Part shown: positions 50,943 through 59,020 of the stretch, piece after piece
How the letters are laid out: each line of letters opens with the position of its first letter
Numbering within the stretch: position 1 is the first letter of the stretch
Origin: Arthrobacter sp. zg-Y769
GTDB lineage: Bacteria; Actinomycetota; Actinomycetes; Actinomycetales; Micrococcaceae
NCBI RefSeq assembly: GCF_020907405.1
Contig: NZ_JAJJOE010000007.1
Span: forward strand, 124,001-188,000
Length of the DNA: 64,000 nucleotides
Direction: 5' to 3'
Translations under genes and position numbers: made by a program
The notes under the pieces: model-generated
What the model saw: only the letters and a program-made list of their open reading frames with translations
Database searches by the model: none
Told to the model about the DNA's origin: nothing

Positions 50943-51677
50943 CTACTTTTTCTGGTGTGGAAATTGTTCTCCGGCCCGTCGGGCGAGCTGTTGTAGGTCT
51001 CCGGGATTTCCACGCCACGGAGCGCCGTGCCCGGGAAGCACCCAGCTGGCCTGAATACCCGCGAGACGGCCCAGGGATTCGAGGGCTGCCTCCGGATCGT
51101 CGGTGAATGGCGCGGGTTGAATGCCCGATACCCCGGTCAGTACGTGGCGGGTGGTCAGTGCATCGCCGACGAAGACGGCATCCGCCTCCGGCACATGCAC
51201 TGCGATACTGCCCGGAGAGTGGCCAGGAAGGGCTATGACCCGCGGTGAGCCCGGCAGCGGAAGGACATCCCCGTCTGCCACCTCGGTTACTTCGGTGAGG
51301 TAGGTGGTGCGCCAGCCGTGCTTTCGGAGTCCGTAAAGGAGGAACTGGATCAGTGGGAAAACCCGCAGCCGGCCCATTGCGGCTTTGGGTTTGCTGCCGC
51401 CGCGCGCACGGTCGGCGTCGAGCGAGTGCACAAAGACCGGTACGCCGCCTTCCCGCCGCAACTTTTCGGCAAAGCCGATATGGTCGCTGTCGCCGTGGGT
51501 CAGAACGGCCCCGCGCACGTCGTCGAGGGAGCGGCCCATTGCCTTCAGCTCCGTGAGGAAATCGTCCCAGTGTCCGGGGAGCCCGGTGTCGATGACGGTT
51601 ATCCCGTCCTCCGTGTCGACCAAGTAGGCAGCAACAATGTCATTACCGATGCGGTGCAGGTGAGGTGCGAGTCTCAT
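50943..51677 (-). CDS. MBL-fold metallo-hydrolase
   Basis: A 244-residue metallo-beta-lactamase-fold protein. The metal motif is LTHGDSDHIG (59-68): H61, D65 and H66 are kept while the second His of HxHxDH is replaced by D63, a variant seen in several MBL subfamilies. A second metal region reads LPGHSPGSIAVHV and VFVGDAL. The substrate is unknown. ATG 51677 has AAGGAA upstream. Its stop abuts the CIRCE element of hsp20, so read-through into hsp20 is possible. Confidence 0.87.
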   Translation of the reverse strand: MRLAPHLHRIGNDIVAAYLVDTEDGITVIDTGLPGHWDDFLTELKAMGRSLDDVRGAVLTHGDSDHIGFAEKLRREGGVPVFVHSLDADRARGGSKPKAAMGRLRVFPLIQFLLYGLRKHGWRTTYLTEVTEVADGDVLPLPGSPRVIALPGHSPGSIAVHVPEADAVFVGDALTTRHVLTGVSGIQPAPFTDDPEAALESLGRLAGIQASWVLPGHGAPWRGNPGDLQQLARRAGEQFPHQKK

Positions 51678-51732
51678 CAGGGGTTCCTTGCAGGTAGTGG
51701 ACGTCGCTTTAGCGACACGGTGCAGGGTGGAA

Positions 51733-51912
51733 TCAGGCGGCCCGGATCAGGTCTGCCAGGCAGGCTTCGAAGGAGGAGTCTTCTATCGGCAGGCTAACCG
51801 CCGGAAGTTTCCCAGGTAAGGGTGGTGGGGTGGAGCGGTAGGTGCGCACGGATGGCAGCGAGTCCCAGCTGCGTCGGCGGGCAGTACGGCGGTAATCGGG
51901 GATTCCCAGCAT
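51733..51912 (-). CDS. Possible small protein (59 aa)
   Basis: A 59-residue frame in the otherwise empty 317-base gap between the MBL gene and ohrR. The protein begins MLGIPDYRRTARRRSWDSLP and ends FEACLADLIRAA, basic then mildly amphipathic. There is no Shine-Dalgarno sequence, but TAGGCT lies exactly six bases before the ATG, the same leaderless spacing as at neighbouring genes. Third-position GC is somewhat lower than average. No family is recognised. Confidence 0.4.
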   Translation of the reverse strand: MLGIPDYRRTARRRSWDSLPSVRTYRSTPPPLPGKLPAVSLPIEDSSFEACLADLIRAA

Positions 51913-51918
51913 CCGGAC

Positions 51919-51924
51919 AGCCTA
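51919..51924 (-). promoter_or_regulatory. Leaderless-type -10 box of the 59-aa frame
   Basis: On the minus strand TAGGCT-N6-ATG. It lies about 60 bases from the oppositely directed ohrR -10 box, with the candidate operator between them. Confidence 0.35.
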
Positions 51925-51958
51925 GGGCCACCACGGAAACTTCCGCGGACCGACATAT

Positions 51959-51980
51959 ATTGTGCACAATCGAATTGTGC
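51959..51980. promoter_or_regulatory. Candidate OhrR operator
   Basis: Two overlapping inverted repeats: ATTGTGCACAAT (51959-51970) and GCACAAT-CGA-ATTGTGC (51964-51980). Their AT-rich ACAAT/ATTGT arms resemble known OhrR/MarR boxes, and they end two bases before the ohrR -10 box. Confidence 0.55.
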
Positions 51981-51982
51981 CC

Positions 51983-51988
51983 TACGGT
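51983..51988 (+). promoter_or_regulatory. Leaderless-type -10 box of ohrR
   Basis: TACGGT is followed by six bases and ATG 51995. Confidence 0.5.
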
Positions 51989-51994
51989 GTATCC

Positions 51995-52429
51995 ATGAAC
52001 GAATCACTGCAGCGTCAGGTGTGCTTCTCGCTGTATTCCGCCTCCCGTGCCGCTACGGCCCTGTACCGTCCCATGCTTGAAGAGCTTGGCCTGACCTACC
52101 CGCAGTACCTGGTGATGTCGCTGCTCTGGGAGGAAGACGGCCAAAGCGTCCGGGAACTCGGCACGGCGCTGGACCTGGATTCCGGCACGCTTTCGCCGCT
52201 GCTCAAGCGGCTGGAAGCAGCGGACCTGGTGCGGCGCCGTCGTGCCGTTGAGGACGAGCGGCGCGTGCGCATCCACCTCACGGATGCCGGACGCGCCCTT
52301 GAACAGCACGCCAGGAACCTGCCGGACCGGCTGGCGGATTCCGCCGGACTGGCGCCGCAGGATCTGAAGAGCCTGCAGGAAACCCTCGCCAAGGTCACCG
52401 CCGCCCTGCGGCAGGCCGTGGCGAAGTAG
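51995..52429 (+). CDS. OhrR-type MarR-family regulator
   Basis: A 144-residue winged-helix repressor. The N-terminal QVCFSLYSASRAATALYRP and LTYPQYLVM align with OhrR: reactive Cys at C10 and the hydrogen-bonding tyrosines at Y24 and Y35 (B. subtilis C15, Y29, Y40). Such proteins release DNA on oxidation by organic hydroperoxides. The usual ohr peroxidase gene is not adjacent; a CurA-like reductase follows after 36 bases. A palindromic site lies at the promoter, suggesting autoregulation. ATG 51995 is preferred over the in-frame start at 51962, which lies inside the operator. Confidence 0.85.
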   Translation: MNESLQRQVCFSLYSASRAATALYRPMLEELGLTYPQYLVMSLLWEEDGQSVRELGTALDLDSGTLSPLLKRLEAADLVRRRRAVEDERRVRIHLTDAGRALEQHARNLPDRLADSAGLAPQDLKSLQETLAKVTAALRQAVAK

Positions 52430-52452
52430 ATACCCACCATCAACCCCGACAG

Positions 52453-52458
52453 TAAGGT
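52453..52458 (+). promoter_or_regulatory. Leaderless-type -10 box of the CurA-like gene
   Basis: TAAGGT lies seven bases before ATG 52466, so the reductase has its own promoter as well as possible read-through from ohrR. Confidence 0.45.
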
Positions 52459-52465
52459 TCATTCC

Positions 52466-53473
52466 ATGAGCAGTTACACCGGCCGCGAAATCCAGCTTGC
52501 CTCCCGCCCCGAAGGGTGGCCGACGGAGCAGAACTTCCGCTTGGCGGAGGTGCCCGTTCCCGAACTCCGGGAGGGCCAGGTCCTGGTCCGTAACCTGTAC
52601 ATGTCCGTGGATCCCTACATGCGCGGCAGGATGAACGACGCCAAGTCCTATGTTCCGCCGTTCCAGCTTGACGCCCCGCTGGAGGGCGGCGCCGTCGGTG
52701 AAGTCGTGGAGTCACGCTCCCCGGAGCACAAGCCCGGAGACAAGGTGCTGCACGGCCTGGGCTGGCGTGATTACGCAGTCCTGGACGGGCGCCGCGCCCG
52801 CATCATCGACACGGAGGCGGCTCCGGCCAGCGCCTACCTGGGAGTGCTGGGCATGACCGGGCAGACGGCCTACGCGGGCCTGACCAAGGTGGCGGAGTTC
52901 CGGGAAGGCGACGTCGTCTTCGTTTCGGGCGCGGCCGGTGCCGTGGGTTCGCTGGTGGGCCAGATTGCCAAGGCTCTGGGCGCCAAAAAGGTCATCGGCA
53001 GTGCGGGCTCCGCCGAAAAGGTCCAGCGGCTGCTCGATCTTGGCTTCGATGAGGCGTTCAACTACCACGACGGTCCCGTGAAGGATTCCCTGAAGAAGGC
53101 CGCCGGTGCCGACGGTATTGACGTCTACTTCGACAATGTGGGCGGCGAACACCTCGAAGCGGCCCTTTCGGTGATGAACAAGTTCGGCCGGATCGCCATG
53201 TGCGGCGCCATTTCCCAGTACAACGATTCCCCCGTCGGCCCGCGCAACCTGGCGATCGCCATCGGCAAGGAAATCACCCTGCGCGGGTTCCTGGTGGGTA
53301 GCTACAACGAGTACGCCGACGAGTTCGCCACCCTGATGACCGGCTGGCTGCAGGAAGGCCTGGTCCGTTACGACGAGACCTTCGCGGACGGACTCGAAAA
53401 CGCTCCGCAGGCCTTCATCGACCTGATGAAGGGCGCCAACAAGGGCAAGATGATCGTGACCCTGGGCAAGTAG
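52466..53473 (+). CDS. CurA-like NADP-dependent 2-alkenal reductase (MDR family)
   Basis: A 335-residue zinc-free medium-chain reductase of the leukotriene B4/prostaglandin reductase group. Signatures are LYMSVDPYMRGRM (about 45-57), LGMTGQTAYAGL, VFVSGAAGAVGSLVGQIAK (nucleotide loop) and DVYFDNVGGEHLEA. Such enzymes reduce the double bond of reactive alkenals and enones, including lipid-peroxidation products, which fits a position next to an OhrR-type sensor. The link is inferred from position only. Confidence 0.9.
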   Translation: MSSYTGREIQLASRPEGWPTEQNFRLAEVPVPELREGQVLVRNLYMSVDPYMRGRMNDAKSYVPPFQLDAPLEGGAVGEVVESRSPEHKPGDKVLHGLGWRDYAVLDGRRARIIDTEAAPASAYLGVLGMTGQTAYAGLTKVAEFREGDVVFVSGAAGAVGSLVGQIAKALGAKKVIGSAGSAEKVQRLLDLGFDEAFNYHDGPVKDSLKKAAGADGIDVYFDNVGGEHLEAALSVMNKFGRIAMCGAISQYNDSPVGPRNLAIAIGKEITLRGFLVGSYNEYADEFATLMTGWLQEGLVRYDETFADGLENAPQAFIDLMKGANKGKMIVTLGK

Positions 53474-53476
53474 GGA

Positions 53477-54574
53477 TCAACGACGGCGGCGGCGGCCGGG
53501 GAACAGGCGGACAGCCTCCCCGGCCGCTTCCATAAGCTGGGCCGCGGAGGCACCCCAGCTGTAATCGGCTGCGCGCTGCACACCGGCGTCGGACGCCTTC
53601 TGCCAACGTCCGGGCTCCCCAAGGTTCCGGACGGCATCGGCGAAGGCAGAGGGATCATCCGCATCCACCAGCAGCGCCGCGCCCCCCGAAACCTCCCGGA
53701 AGATCGGAATGTCGCTGGCGACAACCGGCGTACCCACAGCCATCGCCTCGATCACCGGCAGCCCGTAGCCCTCGGCTTTCGACAGGGTCACCAGCGCCGT
53801 GGTGCGGCGCAGCAGGGCGTCATACTCCTCATCGCTCACACCGTTGTGGAACCTCACGCGGGCACCGGCTGGAACAATCGCTTCGAGCTCGCTCCGCCGC
53901 GCATCGGAGATACGGCTCAGCAGGTGCAGCGTGAAGTCCGGCAGATACTCCATGCCGCGGATGATGGTTTCGACGTTTTTGTAGGGCATGAAGGAGCCCA
54001 TATACAGCAGCGAAGCCTCCGCCCCGGCGTCCGGATCCCGCGGGACGGCACCTGCCTGGGGTGCGTTGGCCACTATCCGGACCGGACGCTTCGTGAGCCG
54101 GTGCCCGTCCATCAGCCCGCGCGTGGTGTCGCTGATGGTGGCGACGACGTCGGCCCGGTTCAGCAGCAGCCGCTGCGGCCAGTAGGCCAGGTGGTAGAGC
54201 CGCCACAGCCAGCGAACCGGCAGCGGAAGGAACGACGGCGGCGTCGGGTTCGAGTAGTAGATCAGGTCATGGAGGGTCAGGACCAGCGGATACTTCCGTC
54301 CCCAGCTGCCCATGGTCTGCATCGGGCTGAAAACGGCGTCGGGGCGGAGACGGTTGATCCGGAAGGCCGCGAACAGCTCCGCGGGGGAGAGCGGACTGTT
54401 GATCTTCACCCACGGCAGGTCCGGAAGCAGGGCGAGCTGGCGTTCGTCGGAGATCAGCATCAGGACGTCCGCGTGCCCGCTGACGGCTTCGATCAGGCTG
54501 GCGCCGTACCGGCTGATGCCGTCATGGTGGTCGGTGCGGGTAAAGCGTGCGTCTACGGCCAGGCGCATCCTCAT
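53477..54574 (-). CDS. GT4-type glycosyltransferase
   Basis: A 365-residue GT-B fold transferase of the glycosyltransferase 4 family. The N-terminal part has VDARFTRTDHHDGISRYGASL; the nucleotide-sugar site has YMGSFMPYKNVE (191-202) and the EX7E pair E268/E276 in KAEGYGLPVIEAMA. Donor and acceptor are unknown; retaining mannosyl- or glucosyltransferases share this layout. Its ATG overlaps the stop of the preceding hydrolase gene (ATGA), so it is the last gene of a coupled three-gene operon. Confidence 0.9.
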   Translation of the reverse strand: MRMRLAVDARFTRTDHHDGISRYGASLIEAVSGHADVLMLISDERQLALLPDLPWVKINSPLSPAELFAAFRINRLRPDAVFSPMQTMGSWGRKYPLVLTLHDLIYYSNPTPPSFLPLPVRWLWRLYHLAYWPQRLLLNRADVVATISDTTRGLMDGHRLTKRPVRIVANAPQAGAVPRDPDAGAEASLLYMGSFMPYKNVETIIRGMEYLPDFTLHLLSRISDARRSELEAIVPAGARVRFHNGVSDEEYDALLRRTTALVTLSKAEGYGLPVIEAMAVGTPVVASDIPIFREVSGGAALLVDADDPSAFADAVRNLGEPGRWQKASDAGVQRAADYSWGASAAQLMEAAGEAVRLFPGRRRRR

Positions 54575-55500
54575 GGGTGCCTCCGGGAAAGGAAATCCTC
54601 GATCTTTTCGGCCGCTTCCGCCGGCTTCTCATAGTGCACCAGATGCCCGACGCCGGGCAGCATGTGCAGTTCCGCGTCGGGAATGCGCTCCGCAAGCAGG
54701 CGCTGTCCCTTCACCGATCCGATGTCGTCCTGTTCCGCCGCGATGAGCAGCACCGGCATCGTCAACTGCGCGGCGACGTCGCGCACCGTGGCCGAAATGG
54801 ACGCCCGGAAGGCATCCAGGACCACCCGGCGGTTGGCGAACGCGCTGAAGTAGGCATCGTGCTGGGCGTGGATCCAGCGGCGCAGGCCGGGATCCTTCGT
54901 CTTCGCCATCAGCATGCTCATGCCGCGGACAATGACCGGGCTGCGCAGCACCGCCATGCCGGGTTTCTCCGGCAGCGCCGCGGCCAGCCGGTAGTAGAAT
55001 TCGGCGGCCTTGCTGGTGATCCCCTTGGGCCCCTCCAGTGCCGGCTCGCAGATCGGGTTGACCAGCACCAGTTCACTGATCAACTCCGGCGACTCGGCCG
55101 CCAGACGGGAGGCAATGATGGAACCGAAGGAATGGCCGAGCAGGACGGTGTCCGGTCCCAGGCCAAGCTCCTCGAGTGCGCCGCGGACAAATGCGGTGTA
55201 GGCGGGGACATCGTGCCGGCCCGGAAGGGCGGCACCGGCCCCGAAGCCGGGAAGATCCGGCACCAGGACCCGGTGGCGGGGGAGCGCTTCGACAATCCGC
55301 AGCAGCCCATGGTGGTCGCCCCGGAAGCCGTGGACCATAAAGATCGGCGGAAGGCCGGGGTCGCCGTCAGTCACCGGCGCAAAATCCCGGCACACCTGTT
55401 CAGCGCCGCCCACCGTAAAGGACCGCACTGCGGCCCTGCGCGAGAAGGGCACCGGGGCACCCGACGGCGTCAGCTGCCGGCGTGCCGCCGTACCGGACAT
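54571..55500 (-). CDS. Alpha/beta-fold hydrolase
   Basis: A 309-residue hydrolase with oxyanion loop VHGFRGDHHG (56-65), nucleophile elbow LLGHSFGS (S124), acid D258 or D259 in EQDDIG, and H286 in GVGHLVHYE, all in canonical order, plus a cap domain in between. The substrate is unknown. The ATG directly follows the stop of the aldo-keto reductase gene, and its own stop overlaps the glycosyltransferase start. The N-terminal 25 residues are a short non-hydrophobic extension. Confidence 0.9.
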   Translation of the reverse strand: MSGTAARRQLTPSGAPVPFSRRAAVRSFTVGGAEQVCRDFAPVTDGDPGLPPIFMVHGFRGDHHGLLRIVEALPRHRVLVPDLPGFGAGAALPGRHDVPAYTAFVRGALEELGLGPDTVLLGHSFGSIIASRLAAESPELISELVLVNPICEPALEGPKGITSKAAEFYYRLAAALPEKPGMAVLRSPVIVRGMSMLMAKTKDPGLRRWIHAQHDAYFSAFANRRVVLDAFRASISATVRDVAAQLTMPVLLIAAEQDDIGSVKGQRLLAERIPDAELHMLPGVGHLVHYEKPAEAAEKIEDFLSRRHP

Positions 55501-56337
55501 TCAGTTCACCTCGTCGGGATGCGAACCGGAACGGTGCCCGCGGTCCAGCGCGTTCAACGCGGCCCGGTGCTCGTCGGACAACTCGAAGGAGTACAGGTCC
55601 AGGTTCCCGGCAATCCGCTCCGGGCTGCTTGCCTTGGGAATAACGATGTTCCCCAGGTCCAGGTGCCAGCGCAGGATCACCTGTGCGGGGGTGCGCCCCA
55701 GCTCCGCGGCAATCCGCTCAATCACCGGGTCCGCCAGTACGGCGCCGCGGCCCAGCGGACTCCAGGCGGCCGTGCGGATTCCCAGGCGCCGGTGCAGCCG
55801 CCTCAGTTCCTCCTGTGCCAGCCACGGGTGCAGCTCAATCTGGTTTACCGCGGGAACAATTCCGGTTGCGTCCAGCAGTTGCTCCAAATGGGAGGGCTGG
55901 AAATTCGAGACGCCGATGGCACGGACCCGGCCCGCCGCGTAGAGCTCCTCCAGCGCCCGGTACGTGTCAATGAACTGTTTCCGCTGGGGGCACGGCCAGT
56001 GAATCAGGTACAAATCCAAGTAGTCCAGGCCCAGCCGGGACAGGGATGCGTCGAAGGCCCGCAGGGTCGAGTCGTAGCCCTGGTCGGTGTTCCAGACCTT
56101 GGAGGTGACGAAGATGTCGCTGCGTACGGCACCGCCCCCGGCGGTAAAGGTGTTCACTGCCTCGCCCACCCCGGCTTCGTTGCCGTACAGGGCCGCCGTG
56201 TCGATATGCCGGTAGCCCGCCCCGAGGGCGTCCAGGCACAGCCGGGCTGCGTCGTCGGCAGGGATCTTGTAGGTGCCGAAACCGACCTGGTCGATCAGGA
56301 CGCCGTTATTAAGCGCGATTCGCGGTGCAGGCTGCAT
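55501..56337 (-). CDS. Aldo/keto reductase
   Basis: A 278-residue NADPH-dependent AKR of the 2,5-diketo-gluconate reductase type. The catalytic tetrad is intact: D46 and Y51 in RHIDTAALYGNE, K80 in TSKVWN, H113 in LIHWPCP. Cofactor motifs GVSNF and IPKASSPERI are present. It is the first gene of the operon with the hydrolase and glycosyltransferase and has a leaderless-type promoter. The natural substrate cannot be read from sequence. Confidence 0.92.
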   Translation of the reverse strand: MQPAPRIALNNGVLIDQVGFGTYKIPADDAARLCLDALGAGYRHIDTAALYGNEAGVGEAVNTFTAGGGAVRSDIFVTSKVWNTDQGYDSTLRAFDASLSRLGLDYLDLYLIHWPCPQRKQFIDTYRALEELYAAGRVRAIGVSNFQPSHLEQLLDATGIVPAVNQIELHPWLAQEELRRLHRRLGIRTAAWSPLGRGAVLADPVIERIAAELGRTPAQVILRWHLDLGNIVIPKASSPERIAGNLDLYSFELSDEHRAALNALDRGHRSGSHPDEVN

Positions 56338-56343
56338 AGGACG

Positions 56344-56349
56344 ACTTTA
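56344..56349 (-). promoter_or_regulatory. Leaderless-type -10 box of the AKR-hydrolase-GT operon
   Basis: On the minus strand TAAAGT lies exactly six bases before the ATG at 56337. Confidence 0.5.
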
Positions 56350-56407
56350 CCGAGGCGCGGGCGCGGTGCCGAATCGCCTCCTGACTACCTGTTTCTCCGT
56401 ATGAAGA

Positions 56408-56438
56408 TTGGCGTGGCGCCAAACAGGTCAGCTAAGGT
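56408..56438 (+). promoter_or_regulatory. glpFK promoter with palindrome
   Basis: TTGGCG-TGG-CGCCAA (56408-56422) is a perfect inverted repeat whose left arm can serve as the -35 box, with TAAGGT (56433-56438) as -10 after 19 bases. A repressor bound to the repeat would block the promoter. The protein is unknown; a GlpR/GylR-type glycerol regulator is a guess from the downstream genes. Confidence 0.45.
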
Positions 56439-56531
56439 AATGGCGCTTCTTGCAAAAGATTGGTTGCATAGAACCCAACAGTCCGCCCTCCCACTTGGGT
56501 CGTGGACAGATACGAATGATCGGAGGAGTCG

Positions 56532-57278
56532 ATGGTGACTCTGGGAGAAGTTTTCATCAGTGAGCTGGCGGGAACAGCCATCCTCATTATTCTGGGCTGC
56601 GGTGTGGTGGCCAACGTGGCACTCGCCAAAACGAAGGGTGCCGGCGGCGGCTTCCTGATGGTCAACTGGGGGTGGGCCATCGGTGTATTCGCCGGCGTGT
56701 ACGCGGCCGCTATTTCCGGCGCACACATCAACCCCGCCGTGACGGTAGGCCTCTGGGCAGCCGGCAACGAGGAGTTCGCACCGGGCGTCGAAGTTTCCTT
56801 CGGCGCGGCGATGGTTTACTTCGCCGGACAGATGGCCGGTGCCATTGTCGGCGCCATTGTGGCCTGGCTTGCCTATAAGAAGCAGTTCGACGACGAACCC
56901 GACGCCGCGAACATCCTGGGTGTCTTCTCCACCGGTCCTGCCATCCGGTCGTACGGCTGGAACGTCGTGACCGAGGTGGTGGGCACCTTCGTCCTGGTCT
57001 TCACCATTGTTGCCTTCGCCGGAACGCCCACGGAGCTCGGCCCGCTGGCCGTCGCGCTCGTGGTGCTCGGCATCGGCGCCTCGCTCGGCGGACCCACCGG
57101 CTACGCCATCAACCCGGCCCGTGACCTCGGCCCGCGCATCGTGCACGCCCTGCTGCCGATCCCGAACAAGGGCAGCAGCGACTGGGCCTACGCCTGGGTG
57201 CCCGTCGTCGGCCCGCTGATCGGCGGTGCCCTCGGCGGCCTTATCGGCGCCCAGCTTCCCCTCCCGCTTCCGGTATAA
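56532..57278 (+). CDS. glpF: Glycerol uptake facilitator (MIP family)
   Basis: A 248-residue six-helix channel. The two selectivity loops are HINPAVTVG (NPA at 67-69) and YAINPARDLGPR (NPA at 194-196 with D198), the second with the NPARD form typical of glycerol facilitators rather than water channels. GGAGGAG precedes ATG 56532. glpK follows after 63 bases, so uptake and phosphorylation are cotranscribed. Confidence 0.95.
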   Translation: MVTLGEVFISELAGTAILIILGCGVVANVALAKTKGAGGGFLMVNWGWAIGVFAGVYAAAISGAHINPAVTVGLWAAGNEEFAPGVEVSFGAAMVYFAGQMAGAIVGAIVAWLAYKKQFDDEPDAANILGVFSTGPAIRSYGWNVVTEVVGTFVLVFTIVAFAGTPTELGPLAVALVVLGIGASLGGPTGYAINPARDLGPRIVHALLPIPNKGSSDWAYAWVPVVGPLIGGALGGLIGAQLPLPLPV

Positions 57279-57341
57279 GCGCACCGGCTGGCCGGCAGGT
57301 CCGCCACCACCCAAAGACCCCCACCGCAAGGAGCAGAAACA

Positions 57342-58865
57342 ATGCCTGACAATCCCAGGTACATCATCGCCATCGACCAGGGCACCACCAGCAGCCGTGC
57401 AATTGTTTTCGGCCACGACGGAAACATCGTTTCCACCGGGCAGAAGGAACACGAGCAGATCTTCCCGCACGCGGGCTGGGTGGAGCACGATCCGATGGAG
57501 ATCTGGACGAACGTCCGCGAGGTCGTGGGCAGTGCCCTGTCCAAGGCCAACCTGACCCGGCACGACATTGCCGCCGTCGGAATCACGAACCAGCGTGAAA
57601 CGGCCGTTGTCTGGGACCGCAACACGGGCGAGCCCGTCTACAACGCAATTGTCTGGCAGGACACCCGCACGCAGCCCATCGTCAACGAGCTGGCGGCAAA
57701 CGGCGGACTGGACCGCTTCAAGGACACCGTTGGCCTGCCGCTGGCGACATACTTCTCCGGCACGAAGATCAAGTGGATCCTGGACAACGTAGAGGGGGCA
57801 CGTGAACGGGCAGAGGCGGGGGACCTCATGTTCGGCAACACGGACTCCTGGATTGTCTGGAACCTGACCGGCGGGACGGACGGCGGCGTGCACATCACCG
57901 ACGTCACCAACGCTTCGCGCACCCTGTTTATGAACCTCGAGACGCTCACCTGGGATGAGGACATCCTCAAGGAGTTCGGTATTCCGCGGTCGATGCTGCC
58001 GGAAATCAAGTCCTCCTCCGAGGTCTACGGCATAGTTGCCGGCTCCCAGCTGCTGCGGGAAACCCCGGTGGCAGGCATCCTCGGTGACCAGCAGGCCGCA
58101 ACGTTCGGCCAGGCGGCGTTCGAAAAGGGCAACGCCAAGAACACCTACGGGACCGGTTGCTTCCTGATCTTCAACACCGGTGAGGAAATTGTCCGTTCCG
58201 AGAACGGGCTCATCACCACCGTGGCCTACCAGCTGGGCGACGCCAAGCCGGTTTACGCGCTTGAAGGTTCCATTGCCGTCACCGGTTCCCTGGTCCAGTG
58301 GCTCCGCGACAACCTGGGCATCATCAACAGCGCCCCGGAGATCGAAGAGCTCGCCCGCAAGGTGGACGACAACGGCGGCGTGTACATCGTGCCCGCGTTC
58401 TCCGGACTCTTCGCACCGTACTGGCGTGCAGATGCGCGCGGTGCGATGGTGGGCCTGACCCGTTACGTGAACAAGAACCACATTGCCCGGGCCGCACTGG
58501 AAGCCACCGCCTTCCAGACCCGGGAAGTGCTCGACGCCGTGAACGCTGACTCCGGTGTCCCGCTGACGGAACTGCGCGTAGACGGCGGCATGGTCGCCAA
58601 CGATGCCCTGATGCAGTTCCAGGCAGACATCCTCGGCGTCGACGTCGTCCGGCCCAAGGTCATCGAGACCACCGCACTGGGTGCCGCTTACGCGGCCGGC
58701 CTGGCTGTCGGTTTCTGGAACGGCACCGACGAGCTCGAGCAGAACTGGGCTGAAGGCAAACGCTGGATCCCGCAGATGGAAGAATCCGAACGTGACCGCC
58801 AGATGCGCCTCTGGAAGAAGGCCGTCACCAAGACCTTCGACTGGGTTGACGACGACGTTCAGTAA
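57342..58865 (+). CDS. glpK: Glycerol kinase
   Basis: A 507-residue FGGY-family kinase making glycerol 3-phosphate. Signatures are [15 protein letters not shown] (about 6-20), the glycerol-site stretch [26 protein letters not shown] and [21 protein letters not shown] precedes ATG 57342. The kinase traps the glycerol brought in by GlpF. A strong terminator follows. Confidence 0.97.
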   Translation: MPDNPRYIIAIDQGTTSSRAIVFGHDGNIVSTGQKEHEQIFPHAGWVEHDPMEIWTNVREVVGSALSKANLTRHDIAAVGITNQRETAVVWDRNTGEPVYNAIVWQDTRTQPIVNELAANGGLDRFKDTVGLPLATYFSGTKIKWILDNVEGARERAEAGDLMFGNTDSWIVWNLTGGTDGGVHITDVTNASRTLFMNLETLTWDEDILKEFGIPRSMLPEIKSSSEVYGIVAGSQLLRETPVAGILGDQQAATFGQAAFEKGNAKNTYGTGCFLIFNTGEEIVRSENGLITTVAYQLGDAKPVYALEGSIAVTGSLVQWLRDNLGIINSAPEIEELARKVDDNGGVYIVPAFSGLFAPYWRADARGAMVGLTRYVNKNHIARAALEATAFQTREVLDAVNADSGVPLTELRVDGGMVANDALMQFQADILGVDVVRPKVIETTALGAAYAAGLAVGFWNGTDELEQNWAEGKRWIPQMEESERDRQMRLWKKAVTKTFDWVDDDVQ

Positions 58866-58886
58866 TTCGAAGGCAGACTAGTAGTG

Positions 58887-58919
58887 AAAGGCCCCGGCAG
58901 CGAGACTGCCGGGGCCTTT
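58887..58919 (+). terminator. Terminator after glpK
   Basis: AAAGGCCCCGGCAG (58887-58900) pairs perfectly with CTGCCGGGGCCTTT (58906-58919) around a CGAGA loop. Confidence 0.85.
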
Positions 58920-58991
58920 CGCTTCCCCCGCTCGGGCGGGGTCGGTTTGACGGGCACATCAACCCTTCGGTACCGTTCGGGCAGCATCGAC

Positions 58992-59007
58992 GGTGATGCA
59001 GGTCACA
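58992..59007. promoter_or_regulatory. CRP-like palindrome before the monooxygenase gene
   Basis: GGTGATGCAGGTCACA has GTGA-N6-TCAC symmetry and matches nine of the ten half-site bases of the CRP/GlxR-type consensus TGTGA-N6-TCACA. It lies 13 bases before the chosen GTG, so binding would more likely repress than activate. Confidence 0.3.
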
Positions 59008-59020
59008 GAAGCAGGTGGAA

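Noticed and set aside
54547-56538. 663-residue plus-strand frame opposite the hydrolase and reductase genes
   Set aside because: Arg/Gln/Gly-rich shadow; the minus-strand genes have full catalytic motifs and coupled starts.
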